Shown here one piece after another: positions 1 through 11,293 of a DNA stretch of 20,160 bases. Under the pieces are notes generated by a model that saw only the letters and a list, made by a program, of their open reading frames with translations, made no database searches and was not told the origin of the DNA. The stretch is from JACNKJ01 sp964440095. Lineage in GTDB: Bacteria; Krumholzibacteriota; Krumholzibacteriia; JACNKJ01. The stretch's first letter is position 1. Every line of letters starts with the position of its first letter. The stretch lies in assembly GCA_964440095.1 (NCBI GenBank), contig CAYTPZ010000038.1, positions 1 to 20,160 of the forward strand. The letters are read 5' to 3'. Position numbers and translations under genes: made by a program.

Positions 1-27
1 GTCGGGAAGAAAGAGGTACAATCACAG

Positions 28-51
28 GAGTTGCACTTGTGAGTTTAATCT
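28..51 (+). repeat. 24-bp element shared with 20110-20133 (copy 1)
   Basis: This 24-base stretch starts GAGTTGCACTT and ends AATCT. It matches the reverse complement of 20110-20133 at 22 of 24 positions, differing only at positions 12 and 19. It lies about 130 bases before the start codon of the first gene. Its partner lies about 100 bases before the M16 operon, in the same orientation relative to its gene. Similarity fades outside the 24 bases. It could be an operator, part of a promoter, or a small dispersed repeat; the sequence alone does not decide. Confidence 0.5.
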
Positions 52-82
52 GCGGCTTGACTCTAATTGAATCCAGTTCAGT

Positions 83-98
83 CAGTTATGCAGTTATG
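83..98 (+). repeat. Tandem 8-bp direct repeat in the leader of the first gene
   Basis: CAGTTATG occurs twice back to back (83-90 and 91-98), and a related CAGTT lies at 74-78. It is upstream of the first secreted-protein gene and could be a regulator site, but it is short and may be chance. The rest of 1-183 shows no convincing promoter: TTGACT at 57-62 has no good -10 box at the right distance. Confidence 0.3.
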
Positions 99-183
99 CA
101 TTTTCAAGTTTGCACCTCATCGGGAGTGGTCCGAGAAAGTCGAGGTGCTCTGGTGTAACCGCAGCATCAATAGGAGGAATACG

Positions 184-2364
184 ATGAAGAATCTGGCTCT
201 GCTTGTCATCCTCGGCATCTTTCTGTTCGCCTCGCTGGCGATGGCCGAAGCACCACTTGAAATCAGTTACCAAGGATTGCTCAAGACCGATACCGGCGAA
301 ACGGTTCCGGATGGGGATTACAGTCTTGAATTTACGATCTACGATGCCGCCTCGGGCGGCACCATCCTCTGGGGTGAAACGCAGAGTGCTGCAGTTGAGG
401 ACGGAATTTTCAACGTGATTCTCGGCATGGTCAACATTCTCAATATGGAATTCAACGACCACTACTGGCTTGGGGTCGCCATCGATGGCGATCCGGAACT
501 CAGCCCTCGAATCAGGCTCGTGTCCTCGGCCTATGCCTTGAATAGTAATCGCCTCGGCGGCCAGGTCCCCTCGGCCTATTCGCTCACCGGGCATGTTCAT
601 CTACTCAACAATCTGTCCGATGTGGATGTAACAGGCGCCACCGAGGGTGAAGTGCTCACCTATGATTCAGGTGCGGGCGACTGGACTGCTTCTCCGGTTC
701 CAGCCTCCACAGATAGTGACTGGACCGTGGTCGGTAACAACATGTATTCGAATGTAACCGGGTACGTGGGAGTTGGCACCAGCGCACCGGGCACTCCTTT
801 GCATATTAAAAGAGATGGGAACTTTCAAACCTCAATCACGATCGAAAACACCGACACGGGTGCGAATTCTGCGGAAAGACTCAGTTTTAAAAACGAGGAA
901 GGCAGTATTGCAGGCCTCGTTGTTTACGACAATGACAATTCCGTTAATCCCAGCCGCATGAAACTCTTCAACAATCGAAGCGGATCGAGTCTTAGCCTTT
1001 CGACATCCAGCGGCAGTATCTACATCGATCCCGAGGGAGAAGTTGGAATCGGAACCTATAGTCCCACTGCAGCCCTCGAAGTGAATGGAATGATTAAAAC
1101 GAATACCATCCATGTTGCCACCGGCGGAAGCAGCGGACACGTGCTTACCAGCGACGCCAGCGGTGTTGGCACCTGGCAGGCTCCCGCCGCAGGCGACGAC
1201 GGTGACTGGATCATCTCGGGGGATGATCTGTACCGCATCGGTGGCAGCGTTGGAATCGGCGCTCCCCCTTTGCGCCCGGCTCCCGACACCAGCAAGGGCG
1301 ACACGCCTGGCAATCGCACTCCAAGCTCCACGAAACTCATGGTCGATGCCGAAAATGAAGGCATCTACTCAAGAATGGTCGAGAACAATACCGACAATGA
1401 CGACCGTGCGGCCCTATACGGATACCGCACCCGGACCTTGCGCAATGATGGAACCGGCTATGGCGCCACCGAAGGCAACGCGGGTGTCATCGGCGCGAAC
1501 TACTGGGGCGACAACTTTTCCTTCGGCGTCGCGGGATACAACTACAATGACCACGGCCAGTGCGCCGGTGTGATGGGATCCAACTGGACCGGTTCCTACT
1601 GGGGTGCGCTGGGATACAAAGACGCCAGCAGCGGCGCCTGGGGAGTCTACACTCCGGACGACAGCTATACCGGTGGCGATATGACGGTGGGTGGCCAGAT
1701 CAACGCCAACGGCAAAATCAGAGCCATCGGCGATTTCGGTCCCGGGTACGGAGGAACCGCCATCTTGGCCGAGAACACGGACACAAGTGGTATCGCACTT
1801 TGGGCGGAAACCTGGGGCAGTGATGCCACCGTAGTCGTCGACCAGCAGGGTACCGGTGATATGATACGCGGCTTCCTCAACGGCTCGCTCAAGTATCGCG
1901 TGCTCAACAACGGAACCGTCGTGACTCCCGTGTTGCAGATCACCGGTGGCGCAGATCTGGCAGAGCCCTTCCCCGTTGCTCAGGTAGAGCGGGTTCAGCC
2001 TGGCGCTCTACTTGTGATCGACGAGGCCAATCCCGGTCAGCTAAAGCTCAGTGACAGCGAGTACGACTGCAAGGTTGCCGGTGTTGTAAGCGGCGCGAAC
2101 GGTGTGAATCCGGGATTGACCTTGAGTCAGGACGGTGTCTTTGAAAAAGGAAAGAACCTGGCTCTGTCGGGCAGAGTCTATGCCATGGCCGATGCTTCCA
2201 ATGGCCCCATCAAGCCAGGAGATCTACTCACCACATCCGGTCGCGAAGGTCACGCCATGAAGGCCACCGATCGTGATCGTTCCCATGGAGCGGTAATCGG
2301 CAAAGCTATGACCTCTCTTGAAGAGGGCACGGGACTCGTTCTGGTTCTCGTGAACCTTCAGTAG
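184..2364 (+). CDS. Secreted tail-fibre-like surface protein (726 aa)
   Basis: The start is the ATG at 184, because AGGAGG sits 6 bases upstream (172-177) and a clear signal peptide follows (MKNLALLVILGIFLFASLAMA, residues 1-21). A frame-open ATG at 67 would bury this signal. The mature N-terminus (about 22-150) is a beta-rich module seen in surface proteins of FCB and related bacteria (SYQGLL, DGDY, LWGE). An LSDVDVTGA segment follows. Two VGxGTxxPxxxLxV-type repeats (about 194 and 288) and a weaker VGIG copy (about 354) resemble phage tail-fibre repeats. A Gly/Tyr/Asn-rich stretch lies at about 420-510. The last ~130 residues, from ADLAEPFPV through KPGDLLTTSG to VLVLVNLQ, form a C-terminal domain common in such proteins. 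The likely role is extracellular attachment or a surface structure (inference). It heads a three-gene secreted-protein operon, and its TAG stop overlaps the ribosome site of the next gene. Confidence 0.85.
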   Translation: MKNLALLVILGIFLFASLAMAEAPLEISYQGLLKTDTGETVPDGDYSLEFTIYDAASGGTILWGETQSAAVEDGIFNVILGMVNILNMEFNDHYWLGVAIDGDPELSPRIRLVSSAYALNSNRLGGQVPSAYSLTGHVHLLNNLSDVDVTGATEGEVLTYDSGAGDWTASPVPASTDSDWTVVGNNMYSNVTGYVGVGTSAPGTPLHIKRDGNFQTSITIENTDTGANSAERLSFKNEEGSIAGLVVYDNDNSVNPSRMKLFNNRSGSSLSLSTSSGSIYIDPEGEVGIGTYSPTAALEVNGMIKTNTIHVATGGSSGHVLTSDASGVGTWQAPAAGDDGDWIISGDDLYRIGGSVGIGAPPLRPAPDTSKGDTPGNRTPSSTKLMVDAENEGIYSRMVENNTDNDDRAALYGYRTRTLRNDGTGYGATEGNAGVIGANYWGDNFSFGVAGYNYNDHGQCAGVMGSNWTGSYWGALGYKDASSGAWGVYTPDDSYTGGDMTVGGQINANGKIRAIGDFGPGYGGTAILAENTDTSGIALWAETWGSDATVVVDQQGTGDMIRGFLNGSLKYRVLNNGTVVTPVLQITGGADLAEPFPVAQVERVQPGALLVIDEANPGQLKLSDSEYDCKVAGVVSGANGVNPGLTLSQDGVFEKGKNLALSGRVYAMADASNGPIKPGDLLTTSGREGHAMKATDRDRSHGAVIGKAMTSLEEGTGLVLVLVNLQ

Positions 2365-2372
2365 GAGGCGCC

Positions 2373-3884
2373 ATGAAAAAGACAAAACTCCTTCTACTGG
2401 CGATGGGCCTCCTGGCCTTTGCCATTGGGACAACAGAAGCGGCACCACAGATTGATGCTGCGATCAATCGGGCGGGAGCCATTTTCCCGTCCACTTTGAA
2501 TCCGAATTTGGCGGAGGCATTGCAGATCGAATTGCCTCCCACCGTTCGGAATGAGGAAGACCTTCCTTGCGGCGGAATTCGTGTGGGTGACATCGAGCCC
2601 GCTCCGCCAGGGCTGCGGAATTCTCTTGCAGATGCCAACTGGTATGCGCATCCCGAGGGTGGCAGCATCGCTCGAGTGGAACTGCAGTCGAGAGCCGCCA
2701 CGGGACTGAGAGTCGAACTCGAAGATCTCCAGGGTTTGGAACTACGGGTCTATGATCCCGAAGGACTTCATGTTTTCGGGCCTTATGTGAACCCGGTTCT
2801 ATCCGACGAGAGAACTTTCTGGTCCACGGTCATCTTTGGCGAAAAAATCGGGCTGGAGTTTCGGGTGCTTCCCGGTATCGAACAGCCGCAGGATCTTCCG
2901 GAGATTCTTTCGGTGGCCTACCTATTCGAAGACTTCGATCGCGGCGATCGTTGGCCTCCGGCCGGCAGCTGTGATGAGGACATCAATTGCTATGCGGACT
3001 GGGCTGGTTCAGGCGAAGATAACGCTGTCGGCATGATGCATTTCAACTGCGCCGGCGGAGGTTGCGGCCAGTGCACCGGCGCCATGCTCAACCGCACTGG
3101 CGAAGACCTCGCCCCCATATTCATGACCGCCCGCCACTGCATCAGTGATCAGGCCACGGCCAGCACCTTGATCATTTTCTGGGAATTCGAGACAGACGCC
3201 TGTGACGGCGTGGACCCGGCCTTGAACACTTTGCCAAGAAATGATGGATCCCAATTGCTGAAGACCGATTCCGAAAGCGAATGGACGCTGCTGGGTCTAT
3301 GGGAAAACTCACTTACCAACTCGTACCTCGGCTGGGACTCGAACTATCTTGCCGACGGAATCAGCACCACGGGTGTGAGTCACCCCGGCGGAATGAGCAA
3401 GCGCATATCCTTTGGGGAAAAGATCGGCGACGACTCGTGCCTGGGAGCCGACGAGTGGTTGATTCAACATAGTCTCGGAAGAACTTTTCCGGGAGCATCC
3501 GGATCACCGCTCTATGATGCCAACCGCAGAGTTCGGGGAACCTTGTCCTGCGACAATCGGGAATGCCCGGATTCGACCGACTCTTATGCCGAGTACGGGC
3601 GCATGGATGTGGGTTTCCCGGAGATTCGCTGGTACATCTACGACATGTACGATCCCGCTTATGTCAACGGGGCGCTTTCGGGCGATACGGGAAACGACGG
3701 CGATACGGAGCGAGGAAACTCCACCCAACCCTTCAACACCGTCTACGAAAGCGCCTTCAGCGTTCCCTCCGGCGGTACGGTTTACATTGATCCTGATAAC
3801 TACGATGAAACGTTCACGATCCGGCGGCCCATGACCTTGCGGCGCTGGGGTGCATCCGGAACCGTAGTCATCGGCTCGCCTTAG
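2373..3884 (+). CDS. Secreted trypsin-fold serine protease, lysyl-endopeptidase-like
   Basis: The 503-residue precursor has a signal peptide (1-23, MKKTKLLLLAMGLLAFAIGT then TEA) and a pro-region to about 195. The catalytic domain spans about 196-425 and resembles the Lysobacter/Achromobacter lysyl endopeptidases of family S1. His255 lies in TARHC, Ser376 in GASGSP, with CTGAMLNRT before the His and GWDSNY plus SHPGG between them. Several paired Cys (200, 206, 226, 231, 234, 256) suit an exported enzyme. The position of the catalytic Asp (SDFTLL in known enzymes) reads SEWTLL, so Glu303 replaces Asp. The C-terminal ~55 residues (TQPFNTVYESA, SGGTVYIDPDNY, FTIRRPMTLR) look like one parallel-beta-helix-type module. 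It starts 8 bases after the previous stop, with a TAGGAGG ribosome site that includes that stop. The family call is firm; specificity and activity are uncertain because of the Glu. Confidence 0.85.
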   Translation: MKKTKLLLLAMGLLAFAIGTTEAAPQIDAAINRAGAIFPSTLNPNLAEALQIELPPTVRNEEDLPCGGIRVGDIEPAPPGLRNSLADANWYAHPEGGSIARVELQSRAATGLRVELEDLQGLELRVYDPEGLHVFGPYVNPVLSDERTFWSTVIFGEKIGLEFRVLPGIEQPQDLPEILSVAYLFEDFDRGDRWPPAGSCDEDINCYADWAGSGEDNAVGMMHFNCAGGGCGQCTGAMLNRTGEDLAPIFMTARHCISDQATASTLIIFWEFETDACDGVDPALNTLPRNDGSQLLKTDSESEWTLLGLWENSLTNSYLGWDSNYLADGISTTGVSHPGGMSKRISFGEKIGDDSCLGADEWLIQHSLGRTFPGASGSPLYDANRRVRGTLSCDNRECPDSTDSYAEYGRMDVGFPEIRWYIYDMYDPAYVNGALSGDTGNDGDTERGNSTQPFNTVYESAFSVPSGGTVYIDPDNYDETFTIRRPMTLRRWGASGTVVIGSP

Positions 3885-3901
3885 GCGGAAAGGAGAATTC
3901 C

Positions 3902-4423
3902 ATGAAACGCAGCACCTGCATTTTGTTGTGCTTTGCCTTCTTTGCGATTTCGGCCTTTCCGGCCTTCGCTCAGATTCAGCTCGCCAGGTCCGTTTTCGGA
4001 AATGGCGGCTCTCCCACTGCCGGCGGTAGTTTTGCTCTGAACGGAACGCTGGGGCAATCGGTCATCGGAGTGGTCAGCGGTCCAAATTTGGATCATCGCA
4101 TCGGATTTTGGGTTCCAGGGTCCATCGCCACTTCAGTGGATGATCAGGCCGAACTGCCCACGATTCATCAGTTAGGTCAGAACCAACCGAATCCATTCAA
4201 TCCGGTAACAACCATTCGCTACGCGATTCCAAGTGCAGAGCGGGTGAGCATGCGTCTCTACGATGTCAATGGTCGACTCGTGAGGGAATTGATCCATGAG
4301 GAGCAGTCCCCCGGCTACTACGAGTTCACTCTTGATGCCAGCAGGCTTGCCAGCGGTGTTTATTTCTACCGACTGGAAGCGGGACGCTTTCTGGAGACCA
4401 AGAAGATGGTTCTCTTGAAGTAG
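3902..4423 (+). CDS. Secreted protein with FlgD-like / T9SS type A sorting domain
   Basis: This is a 173-aa protein with a signal peptide (1-23, ending FPAFA) and a short Gly/Ser-rich module (about 25-72, with GSFALNGTLGQSVIG and IGFWVPG) of a kind found in exported FCB-type proteins. The C-terminal domain covers about 90-173: NQPNPFNPVTTIRYAI, then LYDVNGRLVREL, then LASGVYFYRLEAG and a KKMVLLK tail. That is the FlgD Ig-like / Por sorting (type A) domain, which in type IX secretion carries cargo across the outer membrane. No type IX secretion genes are in this window. AAGGAG at 3890-3895 is 6 bases before the ATG, and the preceding protease ends 17 bases upstream, so it is the third gene of the operon. 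The short central part has no recognisable enzyme domain, so it may be structural or an anchor (inference). Confidence 0.82.
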   Translation: MKRSTCILLCFAFFAISAFPAFAQIQLARSVFGNGGSPTAGGSFALNGTLGQSVIGVVSGPNLDHRIGFWVPGSIATSVDDQAELPTIHQLGQNQPNPFNPVTTIRYAIPSAERVSMRLYDVNGRLVRELIHEEQSPGYYEFTLDASRLASGVYFYRLEAGRFLETKKMVLLK

Positions 4424-4439
4424 TCTTCCATTAGATTTG

Positions 4440-4473
4440 AAAAACCCCCGACGAACTCTCGTCGGGGGTTTTT
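4440..4473. terminator. Bidirectional intrinsic terminator
   Basis: A perfect 10-bp stem (CCCCCGACGA at 4445-4454 with its complement at 4459-4468) and 4-base loop ACTC are flanked by five A on the left and five T on the right. It therefore works as an intrinsic terminator on both strands. It lies between two convergent units, the secreted-protein operon (stop at 4423) and the FKBP gene (stop at 4491), and most likely serves both. Confidence 0.95.
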
Positions 4474-4490
4474 GTCGTTTACGATATTAG

Positions 4491-5306
4491 CTACTGAAAG
4501 CTGAGCAGCTTCACATCGAAGACCAGCATGCCCGCGGGTGCGCCGGTGCGGCCCTGATAGGCCAACTGCTGGGGAATCCAGAAGCGGCGGGTCTCCCCCA
4601 CCACCATGAGCTGCAGACCTTCGGTCCAACCGGCGATCACGCGGTTGAGGGGGAAAGAGGTGGGCTCGCCGCGAGGAATGGACGAGTCGAACATTTCGCC
4701 GTCGGTGGTCCAGCCCGTGTAATGCACGGTGACCTTACTGGAGGCCGTGGGATGCTCCATTCCAGTGCCTACCTCGATAACCTTGGACACGAGACCCGAA
4801 GCCGTCCTGTGTGCATCTGAGGGAGGACCGGCCACATCGGAGGGCACGGCGGGAGGCTTGGGCATCTTGATGAAGCTGAGCAGCTCCACGTCGAACACGA
4901 GCATGCCCTCGGGACGTCCCTCGCGGCCCTGATAGGCCAAATCCTCGGGAATCCAGAAGCGGCGGGTCTCGCCCGTGACCATGAGCTGCAAGCCTTCGGT
5001 CCAACCGGCGATGACCTGGTTCAGGCCGAAGGTGGCCGGTTCACCGCGGCTGTAGGAAGAGTCGAACATGATGCCGTCGGTGTTCCATCCCGTGTAGTGC
5101 ACGGTGACTTTGTCCACCGAGGAAGGATGATCCTTGCCCTCACCGGCCACGATAACCCTGGAGGCCAAACCGGACTTGGTCACTTCGGCATCGGCGGGGG
5201 ACGCGGCGACATCGTCGGGCGCGGGGATGGCTTCGGCAAAAACACCCATGCTGAAAATGAGGGCCATGGAGGCCAGCAGGAGGAAAGTCGATCGTGTGAT
5301 TTTCAT
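4491..5306 (-). CDS. Secreted tandem FKBP-type peptidyl-prolyl isomerase
   Basis: The product is 271 aa with a signal peptide (1-26, ending VFAEA) and no lipobox, so a periplasmic or secreted protein. Two FKBP domains follow, about 45-145 and 170-271, joined by a Pro-rich linker (PKPPAVPSD). Each has the FKBP hallmarks VTVHYTGW, MFDSS, VIAGWTEGLQLM, an IPxxLAYQG segment and MLVFDVxLLSF. The copies are close at DNA level with an offset of 375 bases, indicating internal duplication. FKBPs catalyse cis-trans isomerisation at prolines and assist folding of exported proteins. The ATG at 5306 follows a GAAAGGG ribosome site. It lies downstream of dnaE and the gene remnant at 5383-5661 on the same strand and may share their transcript. 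Both domains look intact. Confidence 0.92.
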   Translation of the reverse strand: MKITRSTFLLLASMALIFSMGVFAEAIPAPDDVAASPADAEVTKSGLASRVIVAGEGKDHPSSVDKVTVHYTGWNTDGIMFDSSYSRGEPATFGLNQVIAGWTEGLQLMVTGETRRFWIPEDLAYQGREGRPEGMLVFDVELLSFIKMPKPPAVPSDVAGPPSDAHRTASGLVSKVIEVGTGMEHPTASSKVTVHYTGWTTDGEMFDSSIPRGEPTSFPLNRVIAGWTEGLQLMVVGETRRFWIPQQLAYQGRTGAPAGMLVFDVKLLSFQ

Positions 5307-5382
5307 GTTTCCCTTTCAGAGCTGTGAGGATGATTGTCTTGTCCGTCGCCAAGATGATCCCTGGGAGCCAGGAAATCAAGGA

Positions 5383-5661
5383 TCAGCTGAAGGGATAGTG
5401 CTCGCGATAGATCTCAATCATCTTCTCATAGTGCGCCAGCGGCATCCCCTGGAAGATGGTTTCGATGATGCGTTGATAAATGGCCAGGGCCATCTCATAG
5501 GCTTTGCACTTCTCAGTCGATGAACCCGCCCACAACTCCCCGGCGGGGTAATTCAGCCCGAAGGCCTCCTCCACGATCTAAAATTCCGGTTCGAAGTTTG
5601 GAGGACGATCGGGCTCTCGGCATTTGAGGGCGGCAAAGAGACGCTCGCGGGATGTCATCAT
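5383..5661 (-). pseudogene. Remnant resembling a uroporphyrinogen-decarboxylase family gene N-terminus, in-frame TAG
   Basis: Starting from ATGATG at 5661, five bases after the dnaE stop, the frame reads MMTSRERLFAALKCREPDRP and on to EPEF (27 codons), meets TAG at 5578-5580, then continues in the same frame as IVEEAFGLNYPAGELW for 64 codons to TGA at 5383. MTSRERxxAAL...EPDRxP is the characteristic N-terminus of URO-D superfamily proteins (HemE/MtaA/CmuA-like methyltransferases), and the EEAFG...YP stretch after the stop fits the same family. Those proteins are usually 330-400 aa, so only about the first quarter is left. TAG is the normal stop of many intact genes in this window, so readthrough is unlikely. 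A separate 63-aa protein from GTG at 5574 is possible but has no evident ribosome site. The family call rests on motif memory. Confidence 0.55.
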
Positions 5662-5666
5662 TCTCA

Positions 5667-9173
<3,507 letters not shown>

Positions 9174-9218
9174 GGATGCTCCGGCCCAAAAGGGATGTAG
9201 ATCTGCTGATTCTGGCTC

Positions 9219-9247
9219 AAATTAGCCCATCGGGCCACCGATGACCA
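9219..9247 (-). promoter_or_regulatory. Candidate promoter of dnaE
   Basis: On the minus strand, TGGTCA (9242-9247, four of six matches to TTGACA) is followed after 17 bases by TAATTT (9219-9224) and a G. This puts transcription start about 40 bases before the dnaE ATG. The same TAAT(T/C)TG box recurs at three other unit starts in the window, which raises confidence. Confidence 0.45.
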
Positions 9248-9261
9248 GCGTTCTTTCCCGG

Positions 9262-9291
9262 TTGCGGGGCGGGCCAATCCTATGTTAATTT
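9262..9291 (+). promoter_or_regulatory. Candidate promoter of the PpiD-like gene
   Basis: TTGCGG (9262-9267), an 18-base spacer, and TAATTT (9286-9291) followed by G, with a TG two bases before the -10 (extended -10). Transcription would begin near 9298, about 100 bases before the chosen ATG at 9398. This lies in the 224-base divergent gap with dnaE (9174-9397), which otherwise holds nothing I recognise. Confidence 0.4.
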
Positions 9292-9397
9292 GCCGCTTCG
9301 GGAATTCGCCTTGCGCGAAGACGCAGGGGTACGGTCCGCCCGCTGGGAGGCCAGGGGCGGCCTTGTTGTGATGGCTAACTCCGAGGAGGATCCCTCC

Positions 9398-11221
9398 ATG
9401 CTGAGCCAGATGAGGGACAGAAATTTCATTAAGTGGACGCTCTGGTTCGTGGTGGTCGCCTTCGTGATCTCCATGATCTTTGTCTGGGGCGCGGACTATC
9501 AGGGCATCGGCTGTAGCGGATCCCAGGCCCCCCAGGGACAGCGCTGGGTCGCCATGGTCGGCGACACAGGCGTGAGCCTGAGAAACTTCGACCAGCGCCT
9601 GCGTCAGGCCTACAGCGACATGGCCGCCAGCCGGCAGCCGGGTCAGCCTATTACGGCCGACGAGCGTATCGCGGTACAGGACCAGGTTTTCGAGCAACTC
9701 GTCAACGAGATCCTCTTCACCCTGGAAGTTGAGCGCATGGGTCTTGAGCCCACCGACAACGAAGTCCGCGACGTGCTCAACAACGATCCTCCGGATTTCC
9801 TGCGCCGCCAGTTCATGGATGAGAACGGTGTCTTCAACGAAGAGGCCTATCGCCAGGCCCTCGCCGATCCTCGCATCGACTGGGTTCCCATCGAGGGTAT
9901 CGTGCGCAACATGCTGCCTCTGAACCGGCTGCAGCAGATCTTCTCCACACAGGTGCACATCAGCGAGGAAGAATTGCGCCAGGAGTTCGAGCGCCGCAAC
10001 ATCCAGTCGAAGATCCTCTACGCCGGCAGCTCATGGCGCGATCTGGAGCTTCCCACCGAGGACCCGGGCGATGAAGTGCTGCAGGCCTATTTCAACGACA
10101 ATCTGGACAAGTTCCAGGATCCGGCCACCTATGCTATCCAGTATGTGAAGTTAGACCGCGGTCCTTCGGAGGCCGACGAGGGCTTCGTGCGCGAGCGTTT
10201 GGATTTCATCCTCGACGAGTTGAATGCCGGTCGGAGTTTTGAAGATCTGGCCCGTGACTACTCGGAAGACATGAGCAACGCCGACAACGGCGGCGACCTG
10301 GGCTGGTTCACCCGCGGTCGCATGGTTCCCGAATTCGAGCAGGCCGCATTCGACCTGGCCAAGGGTGAGGTGAGCGAGCCCGTGAAAACTCAGTTCGGGT
10401 TCCATCTGATCAAGAAGGATGACGAGCGCAGCACCGAAGACGGCAAGGAAGAAATTTCGGCCCGCCATCTGCTTCTTCGTGTGGAAGCGAGCTATGCCAC
10501 CTTGGACAGCATGTCCACCCTGGCCGATTCGCTTTCGAACCTGGCCACCGAGCTTGGTAGCTTGGCTGACGCCGGTACGCGCCTGGGCCTGGAAGTCTCC
10601 CAGCCCCTGCCCTTCGCCCTGAACAGCAGCATCGAGGATCTTGGATTCAACCCGGCCATTCATGCCGAAGTGAAACGCATGGAACCAGGCCAGGTGAGTC
10701 GTCGCTTCACGGGTCGCCAGTCCGACTATGTGGTTCAGCTTGAAAGCATTCAGCCTGAAGCGCCCTCCGATCTGGAAACATCCCGTGACATGGTCCTTCG
10801 TCTCTGGAAGACCGACGAGCAGAAGAAGCTGGCTCGAGAAAAGGCCCAGGCCCTTCGCGATGCTTACGACGCCGGCCCCAGCCTTCGTAGCGCCATCACC
10901 GCGCAGGGACTCGAAGCCAACGAGAAGGAAGTCAAGTTCAGCGACTATCTTCCCGGCGTGGGCAGCGAAAGTGCTTTCCACATTCTGGCCTATCAGATGG
11001 CTCCTGCGACCGTTTCCTCGGTGATCGAAACCGATCAGGGTGCATGGGTGCTGGAAGTGCTTGACCGTACTCCCCTGGACACCGAGCTATTCGCCGAGCA
11101 GCGGCCCGCCATTTTGCAGGATCTCTTGGGCAAGGCCCAATCCGAACGCTTCACGTCCTGGCTGGAGGATCTCAAGGCCAGTTACGGTGTGGAAGACTTC
11201 CGAGGCGAGTTCTATAATTGA
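9398..11221 (+). CDS. PpiD/SurA-type membrane-anchored parvulin chaperone
   Basis: The start is the ATG at 9398, with GAGGAGGA (9383-9390) 7 bases upstream. An in-frame start at 9290 would add 36 implausible residues before MLSQMRDRNFIKWTLW, the typical PpiD start. The product is 607 aa. One membrane segment lies at about 13-30 (WTLWFVVVAFVISMIFVW), then a SurA-N-like helical domain (about 45-230), a parvulin PpiC domain (about 243-340, with GGDLGWFTRG, MVPEFEQAAF and QFGFHLIK), and a degenerate second rotamase-like region from about 350 (ISARHLLLRV). PpiD-type proteins face the periplasm and help newly exported proteins fold. The gene is divergent from dnaE and ends at a bidirectional terminator. 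Family symbol ppiD would fit, but orthology to E. coli PpiD is not certain. Confidence 0.9.
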   Translation: MLSQMRDRNFIKWTLWFVVVAFVISMIFVWGADYQGIGCSGSQAPQGQRWVAMVGDTGVSLRNFDQRLRQAYSDMAASRQPGQPITADERIAVQDQVFEQLVNEILFTLEVERMGLEPTDNEVRDVLNNDPPDFLRRQFMDENGVFNEEAYRQALADPRIDWVPIEGIVRNMLPLNRLQQIFSTQVHISEEELRQEFERRNIQSKILYAGSSWRDLELPTEDPGDEVLQAYFNDNLDKFQDPATYAIQYVKLDRGPSEADEGFVRERLDFILDELNAGRSFEDLARDYSEDMSNADNGGDLGWFTRGRMVPEFEQAAFDLAKGEVSEPVKTQFGFHLIKKDDERSTEDGKEEISARHLLLRVEASYATLDSMSTLADSLSNLATELGSLADAGTRLGLEVSQPLPFALNSSIEDLGFNPAIHAEVKRMEPGQVSRRFTGRQSDYVVQLESIQPEAPSDLETSRDMVLRLWKTDEQKKLAREKAQALRDAYDAGPSLRSAITAQGLEANEKEVKFSDYLPGVGSESAFHILAYQMAPATVSSVIETDQGAWVLEVLDRTPLDTELFAEQRPAILQDLLGKAQSERFTSWLEDLKASYGVEDFRGEFYN

Positions 11222-11253
11222 ACTAGAACTGCGACCTGAACTGGAACAAGAAT

Positions 11254-11284
11254 AAAACCCCCGCTCTCACGAGCGGGGGTTTTT
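11254..11284. terminator. Bidirectional intrinsic terminator
   Basis: A 9-bp GC-rich stem (CCCCCGCTC at 11258-11266, complement at 11271-11279) with loop TCAC is flanked by AAAA on the left and TTTTT on the right, so it can stop transcription from both sides. It separates the PpiD-like gene (stop at 11221) from the convergent tatA end of the ten-gene operon. Its design is nearly the same as the one at 4440-4473. Confidence 0.95.
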
Positions 11285-11293
11285 ATTTTTCTT

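Noticed and set aside
28..51. The shared 24-bp element as a sigma-54 promoter
   Set aside because: TTGCAC resembles the -24 box, but no TTGC-type -12 box lies at the required spacing in either copy.
5578..5580. Pyrrolysine or other recoding of the in-frame TAG behind dnaE
   Set aside because: TAG is the stop codon of several intact genes in the window (for example the first gene, the protease and dnaE), the combined frame is only 91 codons, and URO-D proteins are not known pyrrolysine proteins.
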